Assembly (NCBI RefSeq): GCF_021917145.1
Contig: NC_061071.1
Coordinates: 8,282,072 to 8,346,071 of the forward strand
Source of the DNA: Hypomesus transpacificus
Taxonomy: Eukaryota; Chordata; Actinopteri; Osmeriformes; Osmeridae
Length of the DNA: 64,000 bases
Reading direction: 5' to 3'
The notes below the pieces were generated by a model. That model ran no database searches. It was not told the origin of the DNA and worked only from the letters and a program-made list of their open reading frames with translations. Position numbers and translations under genes: made by a program. Positions 12,715-27,209 of this stretch are shown one piece after another. Every line of letters begins with the position of its first letter. Position 1 is the first letter of the stretch.

Positions 12715-14192
12715 CAAAGTAGCACTGACGGGTTTAAATTACATCAGCTCTCAGCTTAGGTGAAGTATTTATACGTTTTTGTCGCAAAATTGTATTTGCT
12801 AGATAGGGACTTGAACAAATTAGTGCATATAAGGATTTTGATGTTTTTTGTTTTTGTTTGCACTGGCCTTTTCTCTCAAATATATACCTTGTTTTCACTT
12901 AGTTTCTTGTGGTTTTCCATCTGAAGGTAAAAACGTAGCTATGGTAACACTGGTTCAAGTGACAGTAAATGCACAAGTGTCTCGCAGGAAGTAGCACAGT
13001 GAGCTTACACTGGTGTCAGAAGTTGTGGGTTTTATCGTCACAAATGAATGTGCTTACAGAGAAATGTTGCTCTTAGCGAGATTGCCTGCCAGATTTGTGA
13101 CACAGTGGCTCAACATGTTAAGAGCTCCTTTTTCCTGTGTCTGATCAAAACAAGCACAACAACCATTCAAAGCCCCACCATTCATAACAAACATTCATTA
13201 ACAGACCGCGAACCATGAACACCTGAATATATAGTTTGTCGTTTCCCCATTTTATAGAACGCACAATCCTAGTCACTAAGGGTGACCCAGGGACAGCCTT
13301 GCTGTGAAATCAAAGAAGAACACTGCATTGCATAAGGGGTGTCAGTCCAAATTATATCTCGGTAACACCTCCAACTGAACAACCTGCTTTGGGGCAAATG
13401 ATTCTGGGGCCTGTGGAGGGCAGAGGGAGGAGAACCCTGGCTGCCTGCTCTGCTGATAGATTAACAGGCCTGAAGGGAAGTGCTGGTTAGCCAAAGCCAG
13501 GCTAAGCTCTAATTAGTGTGGAAGAGAGGCAGACAGACACTGGAGACTGAGTGGATCTGCAGGAGAGGATGTCAGGGCAGAGGGGAGGAAATCTGGAGGT
13601 AGACTTACTGCGATCCTAATGGGAAGGGAAGGCCAAACATAAAAACACACCTTTGATCAATGTATAAGAAGTCCTGACAGTGGGAAAGTTGTACTGACAG
13701 AGGAATCTCAAATCCTGCAATAGAACATCCTTATTTAAATGAGGTGAGGTATATTTAGATTGAAATCCCATCAAGAGGATGAAATAGGCCTTCGCCACCA
13801 TGACACACAACACAGCAGATTGAAAACACCTGTCTTCAACACAATGCAGCTGGGATTTCGATAAAAGAGTGGGCGGTTCAGTCAACCACCACACCTCACC
13901 ATGGCTTCCGCTCTGCAATCTTCGAGATAGCACAACTCCCCAGGCTAGCGTACAGTGTATGCTTAGTGTTTCATCCAGTAGAGAGGGAAGTCAATCATTT
14001 ACAGTTGTGTGTGCTTGTATCTGTATGGGTTGGTCAGGCAGGCACGGGTTCAGAGATACTGCATAAAGTAGCAGAGCAACGATAGCCTAGCCTAGCGGCC
14101 TGATAGACACGTTGTGTAATAAAAGGCTGACTGTAGCCTTTCAAACCCTCTCTGTCCCAGTTCGCAGACAATGGCGGCTGGAGAGGCAAGAC

Positions 14193-14254
14193 TAATAACA
14201 GCATTTAACATCAATCCTCTGCAGGAAGTGGGGCGTTGTGCTGGCAAATCATTA
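14193..14254. promoter_or_regulatory. Repeated element with ETS-like site, copy 3
   Basis: Near-identical to 12656-12714: same order of TAATAACAGCATTT, ATCAATCCTCTG, AGGAAGTG, GCTGGC and ATCATTA, differing by substitutions and a 3-bp insertion. The copies lie about 1.5 kb apart on the same strand. Confidence 0.4.
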
Positions 14255-14448
14255 ACCAGCGAGCATTTTATGGCGACATTTGGGCGCTGGATGTGCTTTA
14301 CAGCTTAGGACCAATTGTTGTCCTAAAGCAACACTGATCCCCCCGCTCCCCAGTTAGGGAGATACAGATAAAGAGGGGACTTAGTGTGGTCAGGGGGTTC
14401 TGCACTAGATTGGATTGTGTTTGTGTGTAAGAAAGACAGAGAGAGGGA

Positions 14449-14451
<3 letters not shown>

Positions 14452-14511
<60 letters not shown>
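14452..14511. repeat. (GA)n microsatellite
   Basis: Nearly pure GA tract of about 60 bp. The Ser/Leu-repeat frame on the reverse strand is artefactual. Confidence 0.95.
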
Positions 14512-14516
<5 letters not shown>

Positions 14517-17500
14517 TAGAGATTTATGCAACAGGTGAACTAAGGTTTGCCTGAACCTAAAATCAAAGTCATTTTAATGTGTGAGAATCAAAGTCTTGTA
14601 CACATTAACTTTGTTCTCAAATACGACGCTGCAGCAGCTTTCTTGACTTTGTTCCTAGCATGTCAGCAAAAAGCATGCTTACATTAAGGCATGTCTTAGC
14701 TAATATCTGGATATTGCAATGTAAATGGTGTTGCAATACAATTGGTAATACACTTTATTCCCTTGGTGTGGATGACAATAATAAACAAGAGTTCCATGGA
14801 TCTAGAATGGAGGATAAGAGGGAATGTTTTGGATGTTGCCAGGTGGTACAGACAGGAACAGGTCATCGAAGTGTAGGAGAATATGTCCTCATAGTCCTGT
14901 ATTCCTGTATACCAATTTGTTTATGTTTGCGCATTTCAGGCTTTGTTGACTAAGATGGGCCACATGTCAGTTCCACCAGCTTCAAAGATGAATGGAGCCT
15001 TTCAGACGTGGACTCATATTCAAAACCCAGCAGAGAGATACGGGCGGGGCATTTGCAAGTGAAAGTGACATTTCATGTACACAACTGTGGTGTTGACATC
15101 AGTCATCTGGAGACCATGCAAACATGGTGGTTAAGTTGATGCGACAGCACAGATCGATATGAAGGACAAAGCCTCTGGTTCTTTCCCAGAATAACAACAT
15201 TGTTCCTCCAGCCAACAAACCAACAAACCAATATTCATCATGGTACCCAAACATGTTATCCAAAGCAGCACACACCTTCACGAGTTGGTCTGACAGCTTT
15301 CTGTCTGTAAAAAGGAACGTCTTAACAGGACAGAGTACAGTACAGAGTACAGTATAGTCCGTCTGAAGTCGAAAAGGTCGTGCGAGCACAGACCAGACCG
15401 GAGAAAGCTGTATCGCTCCCTTGTCTGTTTACCACCCAGGCCCAGGATGACACAAACCACACACATGCACACAGAGATTGTGAAATCTCGAGTGGTTTCC
15501 TGCCATGTTATTTGATCAAACCAGCAATTTCCGAAAGGATTTGGAGTGGACCCTGTGAATCCCCGCTGCTGCGGAGGTCTCCCCTGGAGCAGTTGGGAGG
15601 GGCTGGAGCTCAAGCTGGCCCCCATATCTCCCTGCACACAAAAACATTCCTCTGTTGATTTATTTTTAGGGGGCTAATCTCAAACAGATTTCAGACATGT
15701 GGTGGTTAACCAGGACCAAAAGAGCTCTCAAGTCAAGCCAACTTAACCGGATCCGGGTTCTCACAGTAAAGGGTTAGAGTTAGGATTGCTTATGTGTATG
15801 TAGTAGTAACTAATGTAATGAATATATTGTCATATCTCTTAGTGACAGGTTCATTTGAGATTCTCTGATGTGTTTAAATGGAGGTGTTGGAGTACTTCTA
15901 GATCTGAGCGTGTTTGTTTAGCATGTGGGTTGGATTTGTTCGGCTTCTTTTTTTTTCTGCCGAATATTCCGGTCTTCTCTTTCTTCTACTCTTTGTAAAG
16001 AAGGTGTTTTTATGTGGGTGTTGTGTGCCTTGTGAAAGGCACAGGAAGACATAAAAAGCCAACAGCTGTGCTGCACATTCTCTTCCGATGGTGGAATGGA
16101 TAAGTGAGAGGTCTGCTGCATGAACAGATGTGATGAAACCATGAACAATTAAACTCCATTAAAAACAGATTACCCCCATAACTGTGTCAGCAATAGCTTT
16201 CTTGGGGGTCGGGAGAGGGGGTGGGTTGCAGAATTGGGACTAATGTATACTGATTATACATTTATAATAACTAGTAAACAAAGGTCTATAAAAAGGTTGT
16301 ATATTCCCATTGAATAAATTCAAACTTCTGAGACTGATTTACTCAAAGAACTTCACCCGCAATCCAATCTGTTGTGTTTTTGAAAGTAAAGACCCATTTT
16401 TATTTTTTTTCCCACATCTTCCTTAATAAGCTAAACCCCCCTAAGCCTCGCCATGTTCGAACAACGACCAATGCCTATGAATCTCCGACGGGCGGAAATT
16501 GATCTCTTGAGCCTGTCACCCAACTATGAGGGTTCGCGAGCCGTGGTGTCTTGTTACAGAGTGCAGGTGCAACACTGACAAGCTGCTGATGGCAGCCAAG
16601 GTGAGTTCTTGCACCCGGCCCGAAGAAAGAAATTTGTCAATGGCAGTAGAGATTGTCAGCATGCCTGAGATTCCTCTGGATTCAAAATAACCTGACAAGA
16701 GGAGGGAGAAAGGAAGCCCTTTTCTGCCATCGGAATCGTCCCAGAGGCAAACACAGGTGCAATATTTCAGGGAACAAAAGGTGTTCTGTGAGGAACATGT
16801 TTGAGAAGATTTGGATTCGGCCGTTTTATATTCCCGAATATCGGGGAATATTTGAAAAGGAACATTATCACCGTATTAATGGAGTATGCACTAACAGATG
16901 TTTGTAAAATAAGCCACACACTTAAAATGTCATTTCAGTGAGAAGAGCCTTGAAATGGCCCTGGATCACAGCCAAAAAAAACAAAATTCCTTCTGCTTGG
17001 AATTTCGGCTTGATTAATACAGAACATAGAGGCAAACACTTCAGTTGATTGAGTGTGGATTCCACTTACAACACTCTGATTGCGCCCAGATTTGTCCTTG
17101 AGCAGCGTCCTTGTTTCTATAGAGTAGAGAGTACAGCAAACACCATTGGCTTGCAGTGCCTCCTGAGGTGGGTCTTCTAATCCATGTTTGAGTCAAGAGT
17201 GCATGAAAAATAAATGAGGCAGGGAAAAGCTTGTTTTTCTCAGAGAAAACAGATTCCGTATCTTACGCTTGATATTCATTGCACCAAAAAATCGAACCCT
17301 CCATTTTTTATGGAATTCCCAAAGACCATCGCCTCTGTAGCGATCATCACACGTAATGAGATTGTATAGATTTGTGGACTGCAGTCTATTTACTCATATT
17401 TTCTAACATTGATTATATGGTATCTTTAATGCATGCTGACATGTATTCCTTACATGCTCTGAGGGAGACGTGTGGGAGGGCCTGGAGCTACTGCTGCTGC

Positions 17501-17772
17501 TGCTGAAACGTCCCCTGCCCAAAGAGGAAGTTCCTGTGGTGAGACAGCTCCATGTGCCCAGGCTGGAAAACCTCTCAACAACTTCCTGTGGTCACCTCAG
17601 CTCCGTGACCCAGAAGAAAGGGTTCCTTAGAAACTGCCCCACCAGAAAACCAATCTCCGCCCGGAGGAGCCAACATGTGATTTGGAGATGGAGGAATGGA
17701 GGAGGTGAGTGTGTGTGTGTGGAGGTGCGGTGGTTGGAGACGGGTGGGAGGCCTTGGTTGGAGGGTTGGGGT

Positions 17773-17795
17773 GGGGGGGGGGGGGGGGGGGGGGG
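17773..17795. repeat. Poly-G homopolymer (23 nt)
   Basis: 23 consecutive G within a purine-rich stretch. Confidence 0.95.
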
Positions 17796-20094
17796 TCCAT
17801 AAATAAGGTCCCAGGCAGGGGGCACTGAGCTGGCCCTGCTGCTCCTCAGAGGGCCGCCCCTTGTCGGGGGAGTGAATCAGCTTGGCTGTGCCATCTAGGG
17901 AGGGCAAGATGAATAGGGGCCTAAGAGAAAATGACAGGGCAAGGAGGGGGAGCGGGAGGTGGGGCGTGGGGTTCCTCACAGGTACTCCTGTGCTTAATTA
18001 CTTCTCATAGGATAAATATTGCCCCAGCGACTTGGGTTGAATAACAAAGAAAGGGAACCTGTTTTAGAGATGATTATGCTTTCGTTTCAGGTGTGTTTGG
18101 GGTGTATTAAGCAGCCTCAGGTTTCGAGAAAATAGTTTCCACCAAACATACTGTTGGGGATAAGTGTACTTGGGCAACTGGGAGCATGTTGAAATGAATA
18201 CGGTTTTACTTTTTATTTTATTAGTGGAATCATTTTTCAGACTCTTAAGTCTCTTGACTGTAGTTGGTTCCATTCTGTGAATAGTCAACTTTTCTGTACA
18301 GACATACACACAAGACCTTATTTAGGTGATTTGTAAACAAAGAATAATTATCAACCTCGTCAACACAAACCCCCCCATGCTGTTTAGCACTTACTGGTTC
18401 CTGGAAGGCAGTTGTGCTGGCTATTATAACTCTCTCTGAACGTTAGGTAAAAGTCCAAGTGTCGTTACAGGAATCCCTAGAGGGGTCTATTAACATTAAG
18501 TCTAATAGAGCCATTTTTATTCATCCTTTCTCAACACAGTTGAAACTGAATATACTAGCCATAATACACCAGCCATGTCATCATTAGCCCTCAGGGTGAT
18601 GGGGAACTTGAAATACCACCAGTAGTAGAATACTAGGAGCTCTATAATCTTGTAAAAAAGATTCAAATGTGGTTTGATATTTGCATACGACATGTATCTG
18701 TGTAACATGAGTGAGCCAAACGAAAACACCAAAGTGGACATCCAATTGGTGTAAGGGGTTTCAGGGTTGCTGTTCGATGGTGAAGCTGACCATTGTGGAG
18801 ACTCTCCCTGTCGTGTCACTGGAGACCTAACGTGACCGAAAGATAGAAACCAAAGTAATTCTCCTAACATGCGTACTCACATAAAATGGGTGCACCAGAT
18901 TCCAGAACAATCCAGACAGTGAGAGTGTTCTAACAATGATGTGGATTGTTAATGTCCTAGTGGCTAGTGACAAGGCCTGAACTCTGCCAAGTGACATGCC
19001 TGCCAAGTGTTGGTCCAATGGGCCTGGGTTGGACGGCGCTAGTCACAGTGGGGGGTGGAGAGACAGTTACAATACACAGATTGACATTTTAGGCCTGTGC
19101 ATTGATCAGTGTGTGCTAATGCAAGGCCAGCTTAGGAGGCCTGAGGCGGTTGTTCAATTGGCCATCCGTGATATTCCCTTGGCAACTGTTGGTCTATAAA
19201 GACTAATCTGGTTCTGGGTTCGTAGATTACATAAAGAATGACAGACTGATCCAACTGAAAACAAAAAACGGCAACTAAATCTCTCACCGCCGATCGGCTC
19301 CACAGTCATATTATAGTCACAATATTGACATTCAGGAACTTCTAATGCCACATGAGGATGCAAAGTATTGTTTTTGTTTCGAGTTTACATTCATGAATAC
19401 TTTAGTAAGGGATATTTTTCTTTGTCCAGAGTTTTATCATACCTGTCTTTACTTAGGCTACCACAAGCCTCTGCGGAAAGGAAGTTACTTGTCAAGAATC
19501 CACTCTGCTGGTGCCAAGTTCAGCTTTCTTGTCCTGCTTCTTTTAGCATTTCAATATCCAGGCAGTCTTAGCTGGCTTCTTGGAAAGGATGCAAAGGAGG
19601 GGCTACTTGTGCATGCCTAGAATATTAGTGCGCACACTATTCACTTTAGTGGTTTTGGGGAATGGGGGAAAAAATGCCAGCAAATGGGCTTGATGCTAGA
19701 TCACATTAATGCACTAGACTTGGGTATGGGGTGAGGGCAAATGATTGAAAGTTCTACCAGAGCGTTTGCCGTTGCTATCGACAAAGCAGGCTCTGTTCTT
19801 CTTTAGCAACCCCCTGATCCCCCATCCTTCCCCCATGAAACCCCCAGCCCTGGCCCCTCCCCCATTTCATGGTCTCCCCCCTCTCTTCTCACCTCCCCCC
19901 CCCCTCTTTCCCTCTTTCTCTCCCTCTCCCTCTTTTTTCGGATGCAGGGCAGGAAGAGGGAACACTGCCAAGCTCTGTCCGAATGAGCGGAGGGATTCAG
20001 ATTGGGGCCGGAGCCAGGGGGACCATTTGGATGCAAGAGGACAGGGGAAATTAAGCATACATGAGTCGGAAGGGGCGCAGAGAAGGATGGGGAA

Positions 20095-20115
20095 GGGGGG
20101 GGGGGGGGGGGGGGG
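20095..20115. repeat. Poly-G homopolymer (21 nt)
   Basis: 21 consecutive G, flanked by C/T-rich sequence (about 19800-19945) on the left and GA-rich sequence on the right. These create long but meaningless low-complexity frames on both strands. Confidence 0.95.
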
Positions 20116-22487
20116 AGTGAGAGGTAGAGGGGGGGAGATAAGGCAGAAACAAGTTGGAGGTAGAGGGAGCTGGGAAATGCAGAGGGGGGATGAGGCGTGG
20201 AAGGAAGGAAGACACTTGAAGGACAAATGGGAGGATATACATACAGTATGTGGGAGAGATGGGAAGGAGAGGACGGGTCCGAATGAAGGAGACGGCTGGG
20301 GGTGAAGGAGGGATGAGTGGGAGATTGCAGGTCAGGGCATGGAGTTGGAATAAATGAGGTTCTCTGGAGGTACAGAATGGCACATTGTCAACATGAACAG
20401 ACAGAGGAAGAACAAGCCCCACTTTGTGTTCAATGGCAGAAGCTTACATACCACCTCTCGTTCTATCTTTCTTTCGCTCTGTGTGTGTCAAATATATCTT
20501 AGCATCTATGTGCAGATCCATTAGGTAACAATGTTAATAATAAGCCATTTTATTTAACAACCAAAGCATGCAAACAAGTAGACTGTAATATTTCACACAA
20601 TGGTGAGTGTAAATGTAGAGACACACAACTGTTTTACATGCTCTGTTTGCATAATGCAAACTAGGGTACCCTGTAGTGCCTTTAGGCGTTCAGTTACCTA
20701 TGACTTTCAGTGCAATTTGCTCAGAACAATTGACTCATAGTTGATGTTGACTGCCACGAAAAAGCAGAAGTACAATCTATGTAGCTGCTTTTTCTAAGAG
20801 ACTGATATTCAGGAAATGTTGCATTCTACCCCTTCTAAAAAGCTTGCATTTAGGCTTAACTTCAGTGCTGGGATTTAACCGGGGTATTAAAAAAAGGAAC
20901 ACTGTCATTGCCTGAAAAATAATTCTCTGATCCGGTCACACGTCTAAGACACAGAGTACATGCTGAAATACAACAACTCAAACTGAGCCCTGATACATTA
21001 ACGTCCATGAATCTTTAATGATATCAGTTGTTTCAGTCTGTTTTGACAGTGGCAGTATTCCTACACAAGTAGGAATGGTAGCACAAGTCCGTTATTCCTA
21101 AATCTTCAAAATATGATCCCAAGCTACCACTTAGCTATAGGGGTATGAGTCTTATTAGCTGTTTGTATCAATTGTATTCCTCACTTTTAAATTGCAGACT
21201 TGTAGGCCACCTTGAGAGTACAAGTTTGCTTGTAGATGAGCTAAATGAATTTAGGAAACCGGATCATGTATTGATCACAAATATGCAGTCACTTCCATTA
21301 TACATGTACGAATAAAGAAGAATGGGTCTAGTATTTTAACTCAGTCAGCGGATAGAGCACTGGGATTGGGAATGACCAAAGTTTAACAATGTGGTGATCT
21401 GGGATTCCATACTTATATACAGCATGTAATTCATGTGTACATGTTGTGTCTGACTATGCTTCTGGTGTTTGGGACTTCTGTGAAGTCGTAACACCGTGGA
21501 TCATAGAGCTATTCAATCTTTTTTGGAAGTCCATAAATGTACTTCAGGTTTTGGCCATTGCTGGATTCTAGATATATATTTAATAAGGACATTTTGGTCA
21601 TCCCTGGGCAAATGAGTTGACATTCTTATTTTATTTGTCATTCATTTTTCTGAACAAGGCTGTGATATTCAAGAGATAAGGTGCAAATTATTTCTCAAAA
21701 ATTGACATTGAAAAATGTAGACTTATTGTTTCCTAAATAATGTGAAGTATAATTTCAACACAAGTCAAAGATCACTGCGTGCTCAGTTACGGACAGGATC
21801 ATTACCATTAACCCTAGACACCAGCAGATTTAATGTCATTCTGAATGAGGACAGGCTGTGTTTGTTACAGCTTAGTGATATTGAGAAGGATGTAAAAATG
21901 GATATAAGGGATGTCCTTTTTGTGTAAAATGTCCTCCATTCATGTCAATTTATTTTGGCTTGATGATTCTGAAAAACTTGCTTTAGGAAGGGAACCTTTT
22001 CAGTAGTAGCTTTTATTTGCTAAACTTGGGAGAGAAGGAAGAATATTCAGATTAAGAGCTGTAAAATAACCGTCATGTTGTAGTGGAATAACATGTACAA
22101 CAGGAATTCTGGTATTTTGCACTTTGTGCGCATGACACGAAAAAGAACATGTATTTTAATCATCAAAATATGAGCTAACTTTCTTTGAAACAAAAAGTAG
22201 ATTATCATCAAACTCTTTTCGGGCATTTGTCATGTTTTTCTCTGGTTCCATGGAGGACTGAGTTGAGCCTTTGACCATGTCTGACATATTTGGTTACCCT
22301 GGTCACTGGAGGTCAGAGGGTCAGTTGGGGGGCAATGAGGAAACCCTGTCTGTCCTTACTTCCTGTTTATTGTCTTAGACCCTTGGTCTATTGTGAGCTT
22401 AACAACATGGCCATTAGCCATTTGTGTTTGTTTTTTTTATTTTCTTCACTTTCCTTGACACTAGTTTTTTACAGCATTGTCTTGCAC

Positions 22488-22513
22488 TCACACACACACA
22501 CACACACACACAC
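22488..22513. repeat. (CA)n microsatellite
   Basis: Short CA dinucleotide tract in otherwise ordinary non-coding sequence. Confidence 0.9.
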
Positions 22514-25500
22514 GTGCACATTTGTGGAACAACTGGGGTGAATTACTGAGGCAATAGAAGCCTCCTCGGTGGGGCTGTTTAAGTGTCAGCAGCGTTGTGA
22601 CGTCCAGCCTGTTGGCTAAAGGCCCCTTAATGAGACACAGCAGAGGAGGAAGACTGGAGGGACGGAGGGATAGCAGGATGGGGGAAGGTAAGCAGGAACA
22701 CATGGAGTGTATGGAGAGGATGGTGTGAAAGGGATCAGCACAGGATAAAGAAACACCAGTGGGGCAGAAAGGGAGAGCTTGGCATTCGAGAAAAGGTTTT
22801 CTTCTCAAATTCAATATCCGTCACTCAGCAGTTCATCCTGTATGTTGCATTTGACTCATTGGCTCATGTCAGAACTACTTGTGAAAAACTGCATTTATAA
22901 AAAATAAAAAAAATGACATATCTGTTGTCCTCGGTAATCAAGAAAAATCATGTTGACCAGTGGAATAAAATATAGAATAATACAAATTAATATTATACAA
23001 GTATTTTTTCAGCCCAGCATGCTGTGTGGACATCCATGTGCCGGACCCTATAGTCGGGCCTGGTTAGGGGACTAGCAGGTGGCTCTTATCTCCGTCACTC
23101 CAGCCATGGGGACACTGACTTCTTTGTGCTCCAGCTGGCCAACTGATTAACAGGCCCTGGCTGGGAGGAGGGGGGAAGAATCCAAACCACCCAGTGGGGA
23201 TGTAGGGGTCACTAACCGCACCGTGTACGCAATATATGATTCACAACCTCTAATTGTGGTCCCACAGTTAGGTCATTGCAAAAAGGGCTGGCTGGGAGCA
23301 AAACCGCGAACACGCTCATGTTTTAGAGGACAGGAAGTGTTTTCATGCTGGCGAGGAGCATGTCTAGCTGTCTCGCGTGACACATGGGAACCAAGCGATG
23401 CATCACACTGACTAGCTCAGCTCCCATTAGCGTTATGATAAGTGGAAAATTAGCAAGGAAATGGAGCCTGAGTTGGTTTATGGAGTTTTTGGCCACAAAT
23501 AATCGCACCCTAGTGCTTACCGCAATTAATCTTTGAGAAAACTTGTCAAATTATTAATAGGCCCTTAAGTGATGCGACTCAAAGCCTGCCACTGTTCAGA
23601 CACGGAGAGAACGCAGAGAGGGGCTGTTTACTGAGAAAATATGGAAGGGCAGCTCACTAACACATGCTAGTGCTCTCTAAACGTGAAAGAGTTAAAGAAA
23701 GTCTCTCTCCCTCCCACCCACCTTCCCTCTTTCTGTCCCCCCCCACCCACCCACCCACTCTCTCTCTCTTCCTCCTCCCTCATCCTCATACCCCCTCCCT
23801 CTGGCCCCAGGCTGTGAGTGAAAGGCGGTGATTGAGGCCTTTCATGCCACGCTAACACTGCTGTCCACTGTGTGGCCTAGACGGAACATTCAGGCCAAAA
23901 TGGCCGACACATGGTAGATGATTGGCTAGCGCCATTTAAAACAGGTAAACTACAAGAAACATCACCTGACAGCTATGCATGCCCTCTGATTTTCCATTTG
24001 TGAACCACTGAGCAAAGGAGAGAAAACCTCAGGCTTTTGCCTCCAGTTTACAATGTTGATAGGGTAACTGAATTAATAGTGCACAACTACCTACGTGCGA
24101 GGTTCTCTCGTTGTACGGGGTGGGGGTAGATTAAATATTAAATCACTGAAGCGAATGTGGAAAGAAAGACAGAAACATTACACTGTTCAAACTTCAGAGA
24201 AGGATCATTATAATCAGCAGAATTTCCTCCTTTGGACTCCAACTGCCACAAGCATCAACAGATTTGGACGTGATGTTCTGTTCTGTTGTTTCACTGTGCA
24301 CTGTGGTGGCGTGGCTGCAGAAAAACTTCAATCAAATGTTTGACCCCCGAAGGGAGTGTGAGCTTCGCACCATTGATCAGTAACAGAATGTCAAAAAGTG
24401 TAAGAAAGCAATCAAATGTTCTCTCTCAAACCTGCAGTCCTCCAAACCTTTCCTTGGAGTGCTTTGTGGCCAGAAGAGGGTGATTGTGAGTGGGGAAATA
24501 CACTGTAGGGTCTGGCCAGGAAGCATCTTCCAAAGAATGTCAATATTTGCAGACGTTGAGCTCATATCTCGCTTTGCTGCTCTTGGAGAGACACGTAGCT
24601 CGACTTACAGGAGGTAAATGACATGGAAGACAAACAAGAAAGAGGACATATTTTATATTGGGGATCCGGAACCACAATTAGACCTCGGTTCATGGACCCG
24701 TCCTCAAGACGACCCGATGGAACGATCCGGCGGCTGTTTCCTGAGTTTTTCCCTGAGACAGCTGTGTGTAATGTTGTGTACTCTAGGACCCTGAGAGCTA
24801 GGACGGTCTGTATCATGTGTCTCTCGCACGTCCTAATACAAATATTGTGTGGCAGTTGCCACGGCGACTGCTCTGCAACAGCTGCTTTGATTCACTTCAC
24901 CTAGAACCTGTTCCTGGTGGCACTGTGCCAGACAGTCTACACTTGAACTTTTCTACAGGGAGTTTGAGGTGCCACATAATAAGAGTTTGGGAAAGGAAAG
25001 AAACAAGTGTATTTCATGTGTGCTTCAGCAATCGGGCGTTGTGATGTTCCTTTCTTGCACATTTCCTATAAGTTTCAACAACTTGATTGTTTAACCAACA
25101 TAAGATAAAGACTTACATGTTCTTTTCCATCCTCACACAATTAAAAAACAGTAACATAAATTCAAAGTAATCTGGCAGGCAGAAAACGTGTCCTCCTTGA
25201 CTAAAATACACAGCTACTACAGGGGAAGTCAACTGGCTATTGTCAGGATGTCACTAACAGAATGTAAATCAATTTAATCAGAAGATACAAACTCGTGTAA
25301 AACAACATTCCTTGTAGTTCTGCCTTTTCCGGGTTTCCTATCGCACCAGAGTTCACGTTACGGTTATCGGAAGGAATCTATGAGGACCAGAGCCAAGCAC
25401 AACTGCACATCATCAGAGCAGATTAACCTTGTCAAGCAGGGAGCTTGGGGAAGTGAGCACCATTTACTCCCTGCCAGGTCCACACCACAGAAACATATCC

Positions 25501-27181
25501 TTCTTCTGGGCCACTGTCTGCCATTGACAACTGACCCAATGCCAGTCTTCTCTCACAGGACCTGAACTGTTCAAATGGATGGGCAACCAACCATAATCAC
25601 CTCCAGATTAGTTGTGGTCTTCACTCTTTAAACTGAGCTCAGTCTCACCCATACCCTATACACACACATACAGACACACATACAGACACACATATTATCC
25701 ATCTGGATAAGTGTTACACATAGTTCGACTCATCCATAAGAGTTTACGTTTGTTGGTTTATTTCGGTCTATCCTTGGCCCTACCCTGTGAACAAAACAGC
25801 ATGGCTGTTGGGAGCTTGGCTCATAGTTCCAGAAGAGCTGGCATTGAAATAGGTTTCTGCAGCCAGGTGTTAAATTCCTCTCTTCTTATAGAGATAATCA
25901 TGGGGTCATGTTGTGGAGGATTTTCCAAAGCTCAAAGATGTGTGAAATAACCAACAAGTTGCCGTGTGTGTGTCTAAACCTACGTGAAGACAAAGCCTCT
26001 CTTTGTCCTATTGCCGTACGGACACACAGCACGCACACACCCCGTTGCACTGACCTAGTCTCATCTTTTCGCCCTTTCATTAAACTCAAGATGTGTGCAG
26101 ATGGGGCAGATATCTTGCACTAGAAATAGCAGTGTCTTCCTGAAAAGGACACTCTGTTCCCTCAGAAAATGTCCGAGTACATGCCTAGAATAAACCCAGT
26201 GTGTGTGTGTGAAATGAATTTCATGTCCAACTAAGCTGGACACTATTGTCCGTGCTTTTAAGCCTTAACAATTAATAACCAGACACAATTATTATTGTCA
26301 TATGTTATGAGCCGTAACCCTCTAGGGATTTCAAATACCTGTACGCTTGAGTAGTCGTGCATGTCTTTGTGACACGTCATAGCAGCCAGTTTCACTGAAC
26401 ACAGGCTTGTATTTAGATCCTCGGAAACCCTTCCACAGCTGGAAAAGCCCAAGGCTCTACCATTTGTGGTTAGTTCTCAATGAGAGGCATGAGTCTGCCT
26501 GCCAAACCAACAGGGGAGCCAGACTGTTCTTCCTCGGCGGCTTACCCACTTAAAAGACCAGCTTCCTTGTTCTATAGCACAGATTACATATTTCTCCCGT
26601 TTGTGCCGCAAGGTCAAGTAGCTTGTGGTGCTTGTGAAGAGTGTGTGCTGATGCACGTGTAGTCCTTCACTTGCATGCAGTGTGTGCGTATATCTTCACA
26701 AACAAACTTCTTTGGGACCCGTCAGCTCATTGGCTTTGGCTCTCTCTCTCTCTCTCATATTTAGGGCCGTCCACTTCTCAAGTCATCAGGAACCACTCAC
26801 AGAGGTGAGAAAACATACTGGGCCCCCTATGACTGTCAACCCTTCCCCCAGGAGTCCCCTGAGGGTGGCCTGTCATCTTTAGAGTCAACCGGCTCTGAGA
26901 AGAGCCCTGTTGACTTAAAAACCCCAGAAGCTTCCACACCAGGCGAATGAGGGGTGGTTGTGGGGGGTCCTGGGGGCTGTGTGGGTGGGGGACACATACT
27001 TAGTTTGGCCGTAGCCAGTCACCGGGGCCTCAGACACGCTGCTGACAGCGATTGTCAGCGCTGTTGCCTCTCTGTACGTGTGACAGGGTTTACTTTGGAC
27101 CCTTCCTGCTCACTCCAGTTAGAGGCAGGAAAGAAAGGGGAGTGGGGGTAAGAAGGGTGTGTAAGTAAGCAATCCCTGCCT

Positions 27182-27209
27182 GGGGGGGGGGGGGGGGGGG
27201 GGGGGGGGG
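27182..27209. repeat. Poly-G homopolymer (28 nt)
   Basis: 28 consecutive G, followed by further G-rich sequence to about 27228. Quadruplex-forming in principle. Confidence 0.95.
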
